NCBI GenBank assembly: GCA_003557085.1
Contig: PWPR01000126.1
Span: forward strand, 1 to 23,369
Length of the DNA: 23,369 bases
From: Clostridia bacterium
GTDB taxonomy: Bacteria > Bacillota > UBA994 > PWPR01
Direction: 5' to 3'
Part shown: positions 8,688 through 16,812 of the stretch, one piece after another
Layout: each line of letters starts with the position of its first letter
How positions within the stretch are numbered: the first letter of the stretch is position 1
Notes under the pieces: generated by a model
What the model saw: the letters and a program-made list of their open reading frames with translations, nothing else
Told to the model about the DNA's origin: nothing
Databases searched by the model: none
Made by a program: the position numbers and the translations under genes

Positions 8688-8718
8688 AATAAGGCCTGTC
8701 ATTATGACAGACCTTATT
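8688..8718 (-). terminator. Hairpin after the M28 peptidase gene
   Basis: AATAAGG pairs with CCTTATT across one C/A mismatch, and CTGTCA pairs with TGACAG around a three-base loop: a long stem three bases after the peptidase stop codon. The downstream T-run on the minus strand is short and broken (TTATTTAGTT), so termination may be partial. Confidence 0.65.
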
Positions 8719-8721
8719 ATC

Positions 8722-10080
8722 TTATTCCCCTGGAACCTTTCTAGTTTCATACTTCAGTATTTCAATATAACCCATTTTTTCTAACTTATCTCTAAATTCT
8801 TGTGGTGTTTTCTTTTTCATTGGTAGATCATCCATTTGTGACAACATATACAATAATTTAGCAACCATAGCTGCATCCATTTGGATAGCTTTTGGATTTA
8901 ACTTATCTAAACTATCATAATAAGTATGTCCAAATCCTCTTGGCGCTCCTGAAGAAGAAGGTGCTGCAGATGCATAGGTAGCTGCTGGGAATCCATTAGC
9001 AGCAAAATAATACATATCTGAATACAGACTAATCCTATCTCCTACTGATATAGATGTCTCGTATATTTCGTTTAAAAGTTTTTTGAAGAAAGAAATATTC
9101 TCTGACCAACCCTGAAGTGAAAATGTACCGTTAAAACCACGACCAGCACCATCTAAATTCAACATAAATACAAAATTTTCATCTAAGTGATTTTTAACAT
9201 ACTCTTCAGATCCAATTAAACCAGTCTCTTCTTGAGCAAAGGCTACAAATCTTATTGTCCTTTTAAGCTCTCCTTTAAAATTAGCTAAAGCACGAGCTGT
9301 CTCCATAACAACTGCTGTACCTGCTCCATTATCATTAGCTGATTCATTAATATCGTGGCCATCATAATGTCCACCTATCAGGATTATTTCATCAGGCTTT
9401 TCACTACCTATTATCTCTCCTACTACATTATAAGAATTTGTTCTTTGTATTGTATTATCACTATAAATTCTTAAACTAACATCTTTATCTCTAGCTAATC
9501 TTAAGAGAAAATGTCCTGTCTCATAAGATACTGATATAGCTGGAACTTCACATGGTTTATTAAAACGTGCTGATCCAGTTTCAGGCAGACCTCCAGGCTC
9601 ACCTCTCATCCAAATAAAACCTATCGCGCCTGCTTCAATTGCTCTTCCAAGCTTCTCTCCACGATGCATTTGCCTATGATAAAACTTAGGAGTTGCTGTA
9701 TTGACCATAGCAATAGCACCCTTTAGCTTTTCTCTATTATCTTCGTAAGCTTGAGGGTCTCCATCTCCAAGATATACAAGTTTACCCTCAATCTCACCAG
9801 GTGGACAAAATGGTAAAGCAATGCAATCTACTTCTTTAACAATTGGATCAAAAACACTTAGTCTTGTCTCTTTTCTAGTCCAACCATTACATTCAAACTC
9901 TTCTTTTTCTGCCTTATCAAGGCCATACTCTAGCATCTTAGTCCTGATAAACTCTGCAGCTAAGCGCTCTTCTTCGCTTCCCCCAAACCTAGACCCAAAC
10001 TTTTCAACTAATTCTTCAACAAAATTTGCACCATTTCTTGACAAGTGCAACTGACTTACAATTGTATTTAGTGCATCCAT
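8722..10080 (-). CDS. M28 family zinc aminopeptidase with PA-type insert
   Basis: 452-residue M28-type metallopeptidase, expected to remove N-terminal residues from peptides using two zinc ions. The likely ligand and catalytic set is complete: H238 in GGHYDGHD, D250 in ESANDNGAGT, the E284-E285 pair in FAQEETGLIG, D310 in MLNLDGAG and H385 in GFGHTYYDSLD. A segment of about residues 95-205 before the catalytic core resembles a protease-associated (PA) domain (LVYLGDGDP, GAIAMVNTATP, GAIGFIWMRGEPGG). There is no N-terminal signal peptide or membrane segment, which suggests cytoplasmic action on imported peptides. The ATG at 10080 has AGGAGGGG upstream. It lies ten bases after the M20 gene, so the two form a peptidase operon. 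The exact specificity cannot be told from sequence. Confidence 0.9.
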   Translation of the reverse strand: MDALNTIVSQLHLSRNGANFVEELVEKFGSRFGGSEEERLAAEFIRTKMLEYGLDKAEKEEFECNGWTRKETRLSVFDPIVKEVDCIALPFCPPGEIEGKLVYLGDGDPQAYEDNREKLKGAIAMVNTATPKFYHRQMHRGEKLGRAIEAGAIGFIWMRGEPGGLPETGSARFNKPCEVPAISVSYETGHFLLRLARDKDVSLRIYSDNTIQRTNSYNVVGEIIGSEKPDEIILIGGHYDGHDINESANDNGAGTAVVMETARALANFKGELKRTIRFVAFAQEETGLIGSEEYVKNHLDENFVFMLNLDGAGRGFNGTFSLQGWSENISFFKKLLNEIYETSISVGDRISLYSDMYYFAANGFPAATYASAAPSSSGAPRGFGHTYYDSLDKLNPKAIQMDAAMVAKLLYMLSQMDDLPMKKKTPQEFRDKLEKMGYIEILKYETRKVPGE

Positions 10081-10090
10081 ATTTCCCCTC

Positions 10091-11227
10091 CTATAATTCT
10101 TCTAACAAACGTATTAGCAAGGCAGTCCTATTAGGAATATGCTTAGCGATAGTATGCTCAGTTTCAGCATGTGCTCCATTACCTACTGAGCCTAATCCAT
10201 CAATAGTTGGAACACCTAGTGCTGCAGTAAAATTACCATCGCTTCCTCCACCTGTGGAAGCCTCTTCTAAATTAAATCCTAAATCGTTTGCAATACTTTT
10301 AGCTAACTGAAACATCTCAATAGTCTTATCTGAACGAATCATCGGAGGTCTATTTATTCCTCCACTTGCTTTTACTTCTGTTCCTACAATAAAAGATTTT
10401 CTATCTAATATTTCTTTTGAAATCCTTCTTGCCTCATCTATTGTTTCTACTCTTATATCAATTGTTGCACTCGCATTTGCAGCAACAACATTTGTTTTGG
10501 TTCCCCCTACAACTGTACCTACATTCACAGTTGTGCCTAGTTGGTCATTTGCTAATCCGTTTAAGTCAAGTATTTGATGGGCCAATTCGCTTATTGCACT
10601 AATTCCTTCTTTTGGTGCACTTCCAGAATGAGATGCTTTGCCTTTTATCTCTAAATCAAATCTTCCAACACCTTTTCTAAACGTTTTAAGTGCTCCTTTA
10701 GGTGGTACTGAAGGCTCTAATACTAAGGTGCAATCACTTCTTCTAGCTAAATCTTCAATAATATGCCTTGATGTCTGTGAGCCTATTTCTTCATCACTAT
10801 TAAAAAGTATTCTTATATTTTTCTTCTCTATTTTATTCCTGTTTATTGCTTCTTCTACTGCAAATATAGCTTGCACTGCTCCCGTTTTCATGTCATATAC
10901 GCCTGGTCCTCTCAATACCCCTTCATTATATGAAAAAGGGATTCTTTCTAAAGTCCCTAGTGGCCAAACAGTATCAATATGACACAAGATTAATAGATTT
11001 TTATCTGCATCTTCAACTATATATTCAGCTAATAAATGATTTCCTCTTGATTCATTTACTAATATGTTTGTCTGCATGCCCTTTTCTTTGCACAATTTTG
11101 ATAAATAACCAATTAGCTTATCTATAGCCTCTTTTTCATCTGATGGAGATTCATATTCAACAACTGTTTTAATTACTTTGATTATCTCAGGTAGTCTGAC
11201 TTCCATTTTCTTAACTAGTTCTGACAT
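10091..11227 (-). CDS. M20 family metallopeptidase (carboxypeptidase G2/glutamate carboxypeptidase-like)
   Basis: 378-residue zinc peptidase of the M20 carboxypeptidase G2-like group, expected to release a C-terminal residue from small peptides or amide conjugates. Motifs numbered from the chosen start: ILCHIDTVWPLG (H83, D85), RGPGVYDMKTG (bridging D112), FNSDEEIGS (catalytic and ligand E146-E147), VLEPS (E171), the lid/dimerisation domain with GKASHSGSAP, and the C-terminal GGGSDGNF and GAHAETEHT (H353). The ATG at 11227 is favoured because GGGGGAG lies six bases upstream; an ATG at 11242 is also in frame but comes before that site. No signal peptide is visible. It is first in an operon with the M28 gene and divergent from the pyr operon. 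Confidence 0.92.
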   Translation of the reverse strand: MSELVKKMEVRLPEIIKVIKTVVEYESPSDEKEAIDKLIGYLSKLCKEKGMQTNILVNESRGNHLLAEYIVEDADKNLLILCHIDTVWPLGTLERIPFSYNEGVLRGPGVYDMKTGAVQAIFAVEEAINRNKIEKKNIRILFNSDEEIGSQTSRHIIEDLARRSDCTLVLEPSVPPKGALKTFRKGVGRFDLEIKGKASHSGSAPKEGISAISELAHQILDLNGLANDQLGTTVNVGTVVGGTKTNVVAANASATIDIRVETIDEARRISKEILDRKSFIVGTEVKASGGINRPPMIRSDKTIEMFQLAKSIANDLGFNLEEASTGGGSDGNFTAALGVPTIDGLGSVGNGAHAETEHTIAKHIPNRTALLIRLLEEL

Positions 11228-11391
11228 TTTAAGCTCCCCCATTAATATTTTTTAACTTACTTCAATTACTATAAGTGAACCAAACTGACTTAATCAGCTC
11301 ATTCTTCTCACTAATTTTATTAATTCGAGTTAAAGTGCTAAAATCCTTTTTAATTCTACTACCTAAATTTATATTTTTAGCTTTATTTGTA

Positions 11392-11421
11392 TTGACAAAA
11401 GTTCTTTATTTCTGGTAACCT
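11392..11421 (+). promoter_or_regulatory. pyrB: Probable sigma-A promoter of the pyr operon
   Basis: A perfect TTGACA at 11392-11397 is followed at 18 bases by TAACCT (11416-11421), preceded by TGG as an extended -10 element. Transcription would start about 11428 and give a leader of roughly 140 bases carrying the PyrR attenuator. The -10 itself is a weak match. Confidence 0.5.
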
Positions 11422-11444
11422 TACATAAAATAAATAAAGAGCAA

Positions 11445-11476
11445 CCTTTAAAACGGTCCAGAGAGGCCGGTAAGGG
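11445..11476 (+). promoter_or_regulatory. PyrR-binding anti-antiterminator of the pyr operon leader
   Basis: The sequence GGTCCAGAGAGGCC is the conserved core of PyrR RNA-binding sites. It folds as the family predicts: lower stem CCTTTA (11445-11450) with TAAGGG (11471-11476), an AAA bulge, upper stem CGGTC (11454-11458) with GGCCG (11465-11469), and the hexaloop CAGAGA. By analogy with Bacillus, UMP-bound PyrR stabilises this stem, which sequesters the antiterminator strand and lets the downstream terminator form when pyrimidines are plentiful. In the alternative fold GCCGGTA (11466-11472) pairs perfectly with TACCGGC (11506-11512), disrupting the terminator. Confidence 0.92.
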
Positions 11477-11497
11477 AACACAATTATGGGATCATAG

Positions 11498-11535
11498 TGC
11501 CTTCCTACCGGCTGTAGGAAGGCATTTTTATTTTT
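11498..11535 (+). terminator. Attenuator terminator of the pyr operon leader
   Basis: An 11-bp perfect stem, TGCCTTCCTAC (11498-11508) with GTAGGAAGGCA (11514-11524), around the loop CGGCT, is followed by TTTTTATTTTT. It ends about 32 bases before the pyrB start and overlaps the antiterminator strand at 11506-11512, so it is a conditional intrinsic terminator controlled by PyrR. Confidence 0.93.
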
Positions 11536-11567
11536 CAACTAGTTACAATTGAAAGGATGATCGGATT

Positions 11568-12479
11568 TTGCAAAGCTTATATAAGACTTCTCATCTACTA
11601 GACACTGAACATTTGAGTCACAAAGAGTTAAACCTAATTTTTGATTTAGCTAGGAAGTTTAAAAACAATGATACCCTAGGCACACATCGAGGAACTAATG
11701 TAGGATTTCTATTTCATGAAGCAAGCACTAGAACCAAAGGTTCATTTCTAATTGCTTGCAAAAACCTTGGCATTAATGTTTTAGATTTAAGCCCACAAAA
11801 CAGCTCCTTTGTTAAGGGAGAGTCGCTGGTTGATACTGCAGAAAACTTAATTGCTCTGGGTGTTAATCTATTTGTAATTAGACATAACCAATCAGGAATT
11901 ATGAACTACTTAAGTGAAAAAATAGACGTACCCATAATAAATGGTGGTGATGGCATGCATGCTCATCCTACACAAGCTTTACTTGATGCCTTTACCTTGA
12001 TTGAACACTTTGGCTCTATAGAGAACAAAAAGGTTTCAATAATAGGAGACATCAAGCACAGCAGAGTTGCTAGAAGCAACATTCATACTCTAAAGACTCT
12101 CGGGGCAGAGATAACGGTTATAGGGCCTAAAACATTCATACCTATAGGGATAGAAAAAATGGGAGTAAATATATCTTACTCTTTAGACACAATACTAGAA
12201 TCAGATATTATTATGGCTTTGAGAATTCAAAAGGAAAGACAATTGTCTGGTTTAATTCCAAGTTTTTCTGATTATGCAAGCTGTTATGGTATAAAGGAAA
12301 AACACTTGACTGAAATCAAGAGTGAAGCAGTTATTATGCATCCAGGACCAGTTAATAGAGGCATTGAAATCTCTGGTAAAGTAGCTGATAGCAAAAACAG
12401 TTTAATTTTGGAACAAACAACTAATGGAATATTCATTCGAATGGCAGTTATATCACTATTATTAGAAGGGAATTTATAA
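11568..12479 (+). CDS. pyrB: Aspartate carbamoyltransferase catalytic subunit
   Basis: First committed step of pyrimidine synthesis: carbamoyl phosphate and aspartate to carbamoyl aspartate. It has 303 residues, the usual length for an unlinked catalytic chain (active as a trimer). Carbamoyl-phosphate loop STRTK at 53-57, SSFVKGES at 79-86 with K84, HPTQALLDAF at 133-142, DIKHSRVARS at 161-170, the RIQKERQ aspartate-binding loop about 219-225, and HPGPVNRG at 258-265. The start is TTG at 11568, with AAAGGA about 11 bases upstream and a stop codon in frame at 11550; the nearby ATG at 11557 is out of frame. No pyrI regulatory-subunit gene is adjacent, as normal for Firmicutes. It is the first gene behind the PyrR attenuator, and its stop abuts the pyrC start. 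Confidence 0.97.
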   Translation: MQSLYKTSHLLDTEHLSHKELNLIFDLARKFKNNDTLGTHRGTNVGFLFHEASTRTKGSFLIACKNLGINVLDLSPQNSSFVKGESLVDTAENLIALGVNLFVIRHNQSGIMNYLSEKIDVPIINGGDGMHAHPTQALLDAFTLIEHFGSIENKKVSIIGDIKHSRVARSNIHTLKTLGAEITVIGPKTFIPIGIEKMGVNISYSLDTILESDIIMALRIQKERQLSGLIPSFSDYASCYGIKEKHLTEIKSEAVIMHPGPVNRGIEISGKVADSKNSLILEQTTNGIFIRMAVISLLLEGNL

Positions 12480-13772
12480 ATGAACAGTTTTGTAATTAAA
12501 AATGGATTAGTTATTGATCCAAAAAACAATATTAATGAGATTTTAGATATTGAAGTGATCGATGGAGTCATTACTAGAGTTGAAAAAAATATAAACAGTA
12601 ATCTTAAACATATAGATGCTAAACATAAGCTAGTTTGTCCTGGTTTTGTAGAAATTCATGCTCACTTTAGAGAACCTGGATATACTCATAAAGAAGATTT
12701 GCAAACTGGAAGCTTAGCTGCACTTAAAGGAGGCTATACTACAGTATGTGTCATGCCAAATACCAATCCTGTTATTGATGCACCTTACTTAGTTGATTAC
12801 CTTAAGTTGAGAGCAAAAAATCTTAACTTAGTCAATATAGAGGTAATAGGTGCAGTAACAAAAAGCTTAGCAGGACAAGAACTTGCCAATATGGCTTTAC
12901 TAAAAAAATCAGGCGTAGTGGCTTTCTCTGATGATGGTATGCCTATCATGAATGCGAAAATAATGAGAAATGCTCTAAATTATTTAGAGAATCTTGAAGC
13001 ACCAATTATTTTACATGAAGAAGACCATAATTTAAGTCTACCAGCAACCATGAATGAAGGTAGTGTGAGTACTAAGTTAGGATTAACTGGCACTCCTGGC
13101 TTAGCAGAAGAAGTGATGATAGCTAGAGATATAGTATTAGCAAAAGAGAGTAAAACTAGAGTTCATGTTGCTCATGTAAGCACTAAAAAGTCTGTTAAAC
13201 TGATTAGAGCAGCAAAAGAAGAAGGTATTAATATAACTTGTGAAGTAACTCCTCATCACCTCACCCTATCTGAAGAAGAATTATTAACCAGACCATATGA
13301 TACTAATCTTAAAATGAGCCCTCCACTGCGAACTAAGGAAGACATCTATGAATGTATTGCAGGAATAAATGATGGTACAATCGACGCTATTGCTACAGAC
13401 CATGCACCTCATAGTATTGCAGAAAAAGATCAAGAGTTTTCCAATGCTCCAAATGGAATAATAGGCCTTGAATCTGCATTTTCAATCCTTTACATGAATT
13501 TAGTTAAGAAAGAGTTAACTAGTCTTTTTAATTTAGTTTCTAAACTAACAATAGAACCTGCAAAGGTGCTTAATCTAAATAAAGGATCTTTATCGGTTGG
13601 CTCAAGTGCCGATATTACTATAATTGATTTAGATCAAGAGTACATTTTAGATAGAAGCAATTTAGGAAGTAAAAGTAGCAACTCACCTTGGATAAACAAA
13701 AAACTTTTAGGTAAAGTTAAAAGGGTATATGTTAATGGTATAGAGAAACTAACGGAGGAAAGTCATGACTAA
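12480..13772 (+). CDS. pyrC: Dihydroorotase, class I type
   Basis: Zinc amidohydrolase that cyclises carbamoyl aspartate to dihydroorotate. The 430-residue length is typical of Bacillus-type class I enzymes. Metal ligands are visible at H60 and H62 (EIHAHFREPG), D152 (AFSDDGMP), H179 (ILHEED), H232 (VHVAHVS) and D307 (ATDHAPHS). MPNTNP at 92-97 and TCEVTPHHL are further signatures. The ATG at 12480 directly follows the pyrB stop codon, and AGAAGGG in the end of pyrB is the likely ribosome binding site. The 3' end overlaps pyrK by eight bases, so translation of the three genes is coupled. Confidence 0.97.
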   Translation: MNSFVIKNGLVIDPKNNINEILDIEVIDGVITRVEKNINSNLKHIDAKHKLVCPGFVEIHAHFREPGYTHKEDLQTGSLAALKGGYTTVCVMPNTNPVIDAPYLVDYLKLRAKNLNLVNIEVIGAVTKSLAGQELANMALLKKSGVVAFSDDGMPIMNAKIMRNALNYLENLEAPIILHEEDHNLSLPATMNEGSVSTKLGLTGTPGLAEEVMIARDIVLAKESKTRVHVAHVSTKKSVKLIRAAKEEGINITCEVTPHHLTLSEEELLTRPYDTNLKMSPPLRTKEDIYECIAGINDGTIDAIATDHAPHSIAEKDQEFSNAPNGIIGLESAFSILYMNLVKKELTSLFNLVSKLTIEPAKVLNLNKGSLSVGSSADITIIDLDQEYILDRSNLGSKSSNSPWINKKLLGKVKRVYVNGIEKLTEESHD

Positions 13773-14535
13773 AAAAATGCTTTTTGACACTCAGATACTA
13801 ACAAATGAGCTAATTTGCGATGATGTCTACTTAATGAAGTTTAAAAATGAAGAGTTTGCAAAAACAGTAAGACCTGGTCAATTTGTTCAAGTCAGCACAG
13901 ACTTTAACAACCAGACATTTTTACGCAGACCAATTAGTATTTTTGATGTGGAAATGGAAAATAATATTATAATGCTTCTTTATAAAGTTGTGGGAAAAGG
14001 AACCAAATATTTCTCTAGCTTAAAACCTAATGATAACATTAATATTCTTGGACCACTAGGCAATAGCTTTAGCTTAGAACATAATAATCCTTTAATAATT
14101 GGTGGCGGGATTGGCGTTGCTCCACTTAAATACTTAGTAAGAGAAATGAATAAAAATAATATTAAACCTGATTTAATTCTAGGTTTTTCATGTGCTGAGC
14201 AAGCAAAAATGGCTAGACTTTTCAATGATTTAGACTGCAACATCAATATTTGCACCGATAAAAAGAGCGAATACTTTCATGGAAATAGCTGTCAGCTAGC
14301 AGCAGTAGTGTTAGAAGACAATCAATATGATTCAATTTATGCTTGTGGTCCAAATATTATGCTACAAAACATACCTCAAGTAAGTATCCCCACTTATGTC
14401 TCTTTAGAAGAGTATATGGCTTGTGGAGTTGGCGCCTGCTTAGGTTGTGCTGTAAAAACCACAGTAGGTAGCTATGTTCATGTTTGCAAAGACGGACCTG
14501 TTTTTGAAGCTAAAGGAGTTATATTAAATGAATAA
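13765..14535 (+). CDS. pyrK: Dihydroorotate dehydrogenase electron-transfer subunit
   Basis: FAD and [2Fe-2S] subunit that passes electrons from the class 1B dihydroorotate dehydrogenase to NAD+, forming a PyrD2-PyrK2 complex. Ferredoxin reductase-type domains: the FAD-binding motif RRPIS at 54-58, the pyridine nucleotide-binding loop GGGIGVAPL at 113-121, and CGP near 194. A C-terminal cluster of four cysteines, C220, C225, C228 and C241 (MACGVGACLGC and HVC), coordinates the [2Fe-2S] centre. The 256-residue length is standard. The ATG at 13765 has GGAGG six bases upstream. It overlaps pyrC and pyrD by eight bases at each end, consistent with equal production of the two subunits. Confidence 0.96.
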   Translation: MTKKMLFDTQILTNELICDDVYLMKFKNEEFAKTVRPGQFVQVSTDFNNQTFLRRPISIFDVEMENNIIMLLYKVVGKGTKYFSSLKPNDNINILGPLGNSFSLEHNNPLIIGGGIGVAPLKYLVREMNKNNIKPDLILGFSCAEQAKMARLFNDLDCNINICTDKKSEYFHGNSCQLAAVVLEDNQYDSIYACGPNIMLQNIPQVSIPTYVSLEEYMACGVGACLGCAVKTTVGSYVHVCKDGPVFEAKGVILNE

Positions 14536-15445
14536 ACTTAAGCAAACCCTTTTTGGTGTTGATTTTAATAACCCTGTATTCTCAGATTCTGGCACATTTG
14601 GCTATGGTAGAGATTACGAAGATTTCATTCCAGTTAATGAAATTGGTGCAGTTGTGACAAAAGGAACCTCCCTTGTGGAATGGAAAGGCAATCCAGCTCC
14701 AAGAATTTATGAAACTGCTGCTGGTATGCTAAATTCGATTGGTCTGCAAAATCCAGGTATAGAACACTTTCTACTTAATGACCTTCCTTACCTGATTGAG
14801 AAAAATGCTAAAGTAATTTTGAATGTTGCTGGTCATACTGCAGAGCAATATGAAGAAATAGTAACTAAGTGTCAAGACTATACTCAGCAAATTCATGCTT
14901 TAGAGATTAATATTTCCTGTCCAAATGTAACAGAAGGCGGAATGGCTTTTGGAACTAATCCAGATATTGTTTATGAACTTTTAACTAAGCTTAAAAAAGT
15001 GTCTGATATACCACTAATAGCAAAACTATCTCCTAACGTAACAGATATTGTTGAAATAGCAAAAGCTGCAGAAAGTGCTCAAGTTGATAGTTTATCTCTT
15101 ATCAACACGCTTTCCGGAATAGCTATTGACATAAAAACCAAAAAACCTGTTCTTGGAAATATTTATGGAGGCTTATCTGGGCCAGCAATCAAACCAGTAG
15201 CTTTGAAAATGGTATATCAAGTAAGTCAGGCTTGTAAGGTTCCCATAATAGGCATGGGTGGAATTATGAATAGCACTGATGCTATTGAGTTCTTTTTGGC
15301 TGGAGCAAGTGCAATACAGGTTGGCACAGCAGTATTTGTAAACCCTAAGGTGCATCATGAAATCATAAAAGGTATCAATCAATATTTATCTGATAATAAT
15401 TATACACATTTATCCGATATTATTGGTTTGTCTTGGAAGGAGTAG
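14528..15445 (+). CDS. pyrD: Dihydroorotate dehydrogenase catalytic subunit, class 1B
   Basis: FMN enzyme that oxidises dihydroorotate to orotate with NAD+ through PyrK, in the cytoplasm. It has 305 residues with the class 1B features: FSDSGTFGYG near 18-27, VVTKGT with K45, SIGLQNPG at 70-77, the catalytic cysteine C131 in INISCPNV, NTLSGIAIDIKTKKP, YGGLSGPAIKP and MGGI about 248. Catalytic Cys (rather than the Ser of class 2 membrane enzymes) and the adjacent pyrK both support the NAD-linked type, as expected in an anaerobe. The ATG lies within the last codons of pyrK. Confidence 0.97.
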   Translation: MNKLKQTLFGVDFNNPVFSDSGTFGYGRDYEDFIPVNEIGAVVTKGTSLVEWKGNPAPRIYETAAGMLNSIGLQNPGIEHFLLNDLPYLIEKNAKVILNVAGHTAEQYEEIVTKCQDYTQQIHALEINISCPNVTEGGMAFGTNPDIVYELLTKLKKVSDIPLIAKLSPNVTDIVEIAKAAESAQVDSLSLINTLSGIAIDIKTKKPVLGNIYGGLSGPAIKPVALKMVYQVSQACKVPIIGMGGIMNSTDAIEFFLAGASAIQVGTAVFVNPKVHHEIIKGINQYLSDNNYTHLSDIIGLSWKE

Positions 15446-15449
15446 TTTA

Positions 15450-16190
15450 ATGGATAAAATTAATGAGAGACTTATTTTGGCGTTGGATGTAGATACTGAA
15501 GAGGAAGCCATAGAAATAGTAACAGAGTTGTCTGACCTAATTGGATATTTTAAAATTGGTATGCAACTATATTATTCATGTGGTAATAGCCTAGTAGAAA
15601 AGATTATTGACCTTGGTGGTAATGTATTTCTAGACTTAAAAATGCATGACATACCCAACACAGTTTTTAATGGAGCTAGAGTTGTTTCTAAACTGGGAGT
15701 TAAAATGACAAATTTTCATGCTTCAGGCGGTTTTGAAATGATGCAAATGGCTGCTAAAGGACTAAGCACGCCAAGTGACTCGTCCCCACCTATTGGTATA
15801 GCTGTTACTGTATTAACCTCACTTAATGAAAACGATTTAACTGAGTTAGGAATTAAAGCAAGTGTTAATGATACTGTAAAGAAATGGGCATTGCTTACTA
15901 AGAGAGCTGGCCTAAAGGGCATAGTTTGTTCACCTAAGGAAATCTCTTTAGTTAAAGAAGCTTGTGGTGAAGATTTCATAACTGTAACTCCTGGTATTAG
16001 ACCTAGGTGGTCAACTGATGATGATCAAAAGAGAATTACTACTCCATATGATGCTATCAAAGCTGGTGGTGATTACTTAGTAATAGGAAGGCCAATTAGA
16101 GCTGCTGAAAATCGCAGGGATGCAACTAAGAAAGTATTGACAGAGATGCAACAAGGCTTAGATGACTATAGAAAAGAAAGAGGTATTTAA
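15450..16190 (+). CDS. pyrF: Orotidine 5'-phosphate decarboxylase
   Basis: Decarboxylates OMP to UMP, the last step of de novo UMP synthesis. It has 246 residues from ATG at 15450, selected because AAGGAG lies seven bases upstream; a TTG at 15423 is in frame but sits within pyrD. Active-site residues: D13 in LALDVD, K35 in FKIGM, and the catalytic D62-x-K64-x-x-D67 in LDLKMHDIPNTV. Phosphate-binding elements are TPGIRP (180-185) and IGRPI (212-216). The overall length and spacing match the Bacillus-type group. Only four bases separate it from pyrD, and pyrE begins one base after its stop codon. Confidence 0.97.
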   Translation: MDKINERLILALDVDTEEEAIEIVTELSDLIGYFKIGMQLYYSCGNSLVEKIIDLGGNVFLDLKMHDIPNTVFNGARVVSKLGVKMTNFHASGGFEMMQMAAKGLSTPSDSSPPIGIAVTVLTSLNENDLTELGIKASVNDTVKKWALLTKRAGLKGIVCSPKEISLVKEACGEDFITVTPGIRPRWSTDDDQKRITTPYDAIKAGGDYLVIGRPIRAAENRRDATKKVLTEMQQGLDDYRKERGI

Positions 16191-16191
16191 A

Positions 16192-16761
16192 ATGGCAAAA
16201 GATTTTGTTAAATTATTTGAAGAGCTTGGAGTTATTTTAGACGGACATTTTTTACTTACATCAGGGAAGCATAGCCCTACTTTTTTACAATGCTCACAAT
16301 TAATGCAGTATCCTGAGCATACCAGCACAGTTGTCAAAGAACTTGCAGCAATGATTGGTGAGACTGATGCAGAAGTTGTAGTAGGACCTGCTATGGGTGG
16401 CATCATATTATCATATGAGATAGCTAGACATTTAGGAATTAAGGCAATATATGCTGAGAAAACAGAAAATGGTATGGAGTTTCGAAGAGGTTTCAAACTT
16501 CAGCCAGGCACAAAAGTATTAGTTATTGAAGATGCAGTTTCAACAGGAGGATCTGTTAGAAAAGCAATGGATGCATGTGAAAAAGCAAATCTTGATGTTG
16601 TTGGAGTTGCAATTGTTGTTGATAGAAGCAATGGTAAAGTAAGATTGCACGAGAATCAGCATGCTCTAATTACTCTTGATATACCATCATATGATGCAGA
16701 TTCATGTCCATTATGTAAAGAGCAAAAGCCTTTAATAAGTCCTAAAGATTTAAGTATGTAA
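16192..16761 (+). CDS. pyrE: Orotate phosphoribosyltransferase
   Basis: Joins orotate and PRPP to form OMP, the substrate of PyrF. It has 189 residues from ATG at 16192, with AAAGAGGT upstream; an in-frame ATG at 16162 lies inside pyrF and gives an atypical extension. The PRPP loop VIEDAVSTGGS is at 111-121, LTSGKHSPTFLQ at 22-33, GPAMGG at 65-70 and ENGMEFRRGF near 92-101. The C-terminus ends in a CPLC motif (C172, C175), which occurs in the clostridial/thermophile-type PyrE subgroup. The order pyrF-pyrE at the end of the operon is common in Firmicutes. No terminator is visible after it. Confidence 0.96.
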   Translation: MAKDFVKLFEELGVILDGHFLLTSGKHSPTFLQCSQLMQYPEHTSTVVKELAAMIGETDAEVVVGPAMGGIILSYEIARHLGIKAIYAEKTENGMEFRRGFKLQPGTKVLVIEDAVSTGGSVRKAMDACEKANLDVVGVAIVVDRSNGKVRLHENQHALITLDIPSYDADSCPLCKEQKPLISPKDLSM

Positions 16762-16812
16762 GCAGGATATTCCTTAAATTAATAGAAATATTAAACTATA
16801 GGAGGTTTTAAA

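Larger units (their letters stand above)
11228..11567. other. Divergent control region between the peptidase and pyr operons
   Basis: A 340-base stretch with no convincing gene. Its right half holds the pyr promoter, PyrR-binding stem and attenuator terminator. Its left half must hold the promoter of the minus-strand peptidase genes, but I find only a TATAGT-like -10 (about 11268-11273) without a clear -35. A 45-codon open stretch without a start codon on the minus strand (about 11262-11399) is probably chance or a gene remnant. Confidence 0.6.

Noticed and set aside
10638..10982. 114-codon plus-strand open frame opposite the M20 gene
   Set aside because: The M20 catalytic motifs on the minus strand explain this stretch, and no family is recognisable in the antisense reading.
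11243..11300. Clear promoter for the M20-M28 operon
   Set aside because: Only a TATAGT-like -10 was found; no -35 at 16-18 bases matches well enough to list as a feature.
11428..11567. T-box or metabolite riboswitch in the pyrB leader
   Set aside because: The GGTCCAGAGAGGCC core and stem arrangement fit a PyrR protein-binding site; no T-box sequence or known aptamer core is present.
16162..16191. Upstream ATG for pyrE at 16162
   Set aside because: It lies inside pyrF and gives an atypical extension; the ATG at 16192 has AAAGAGGT and begins the usual PyrE N-terminus.
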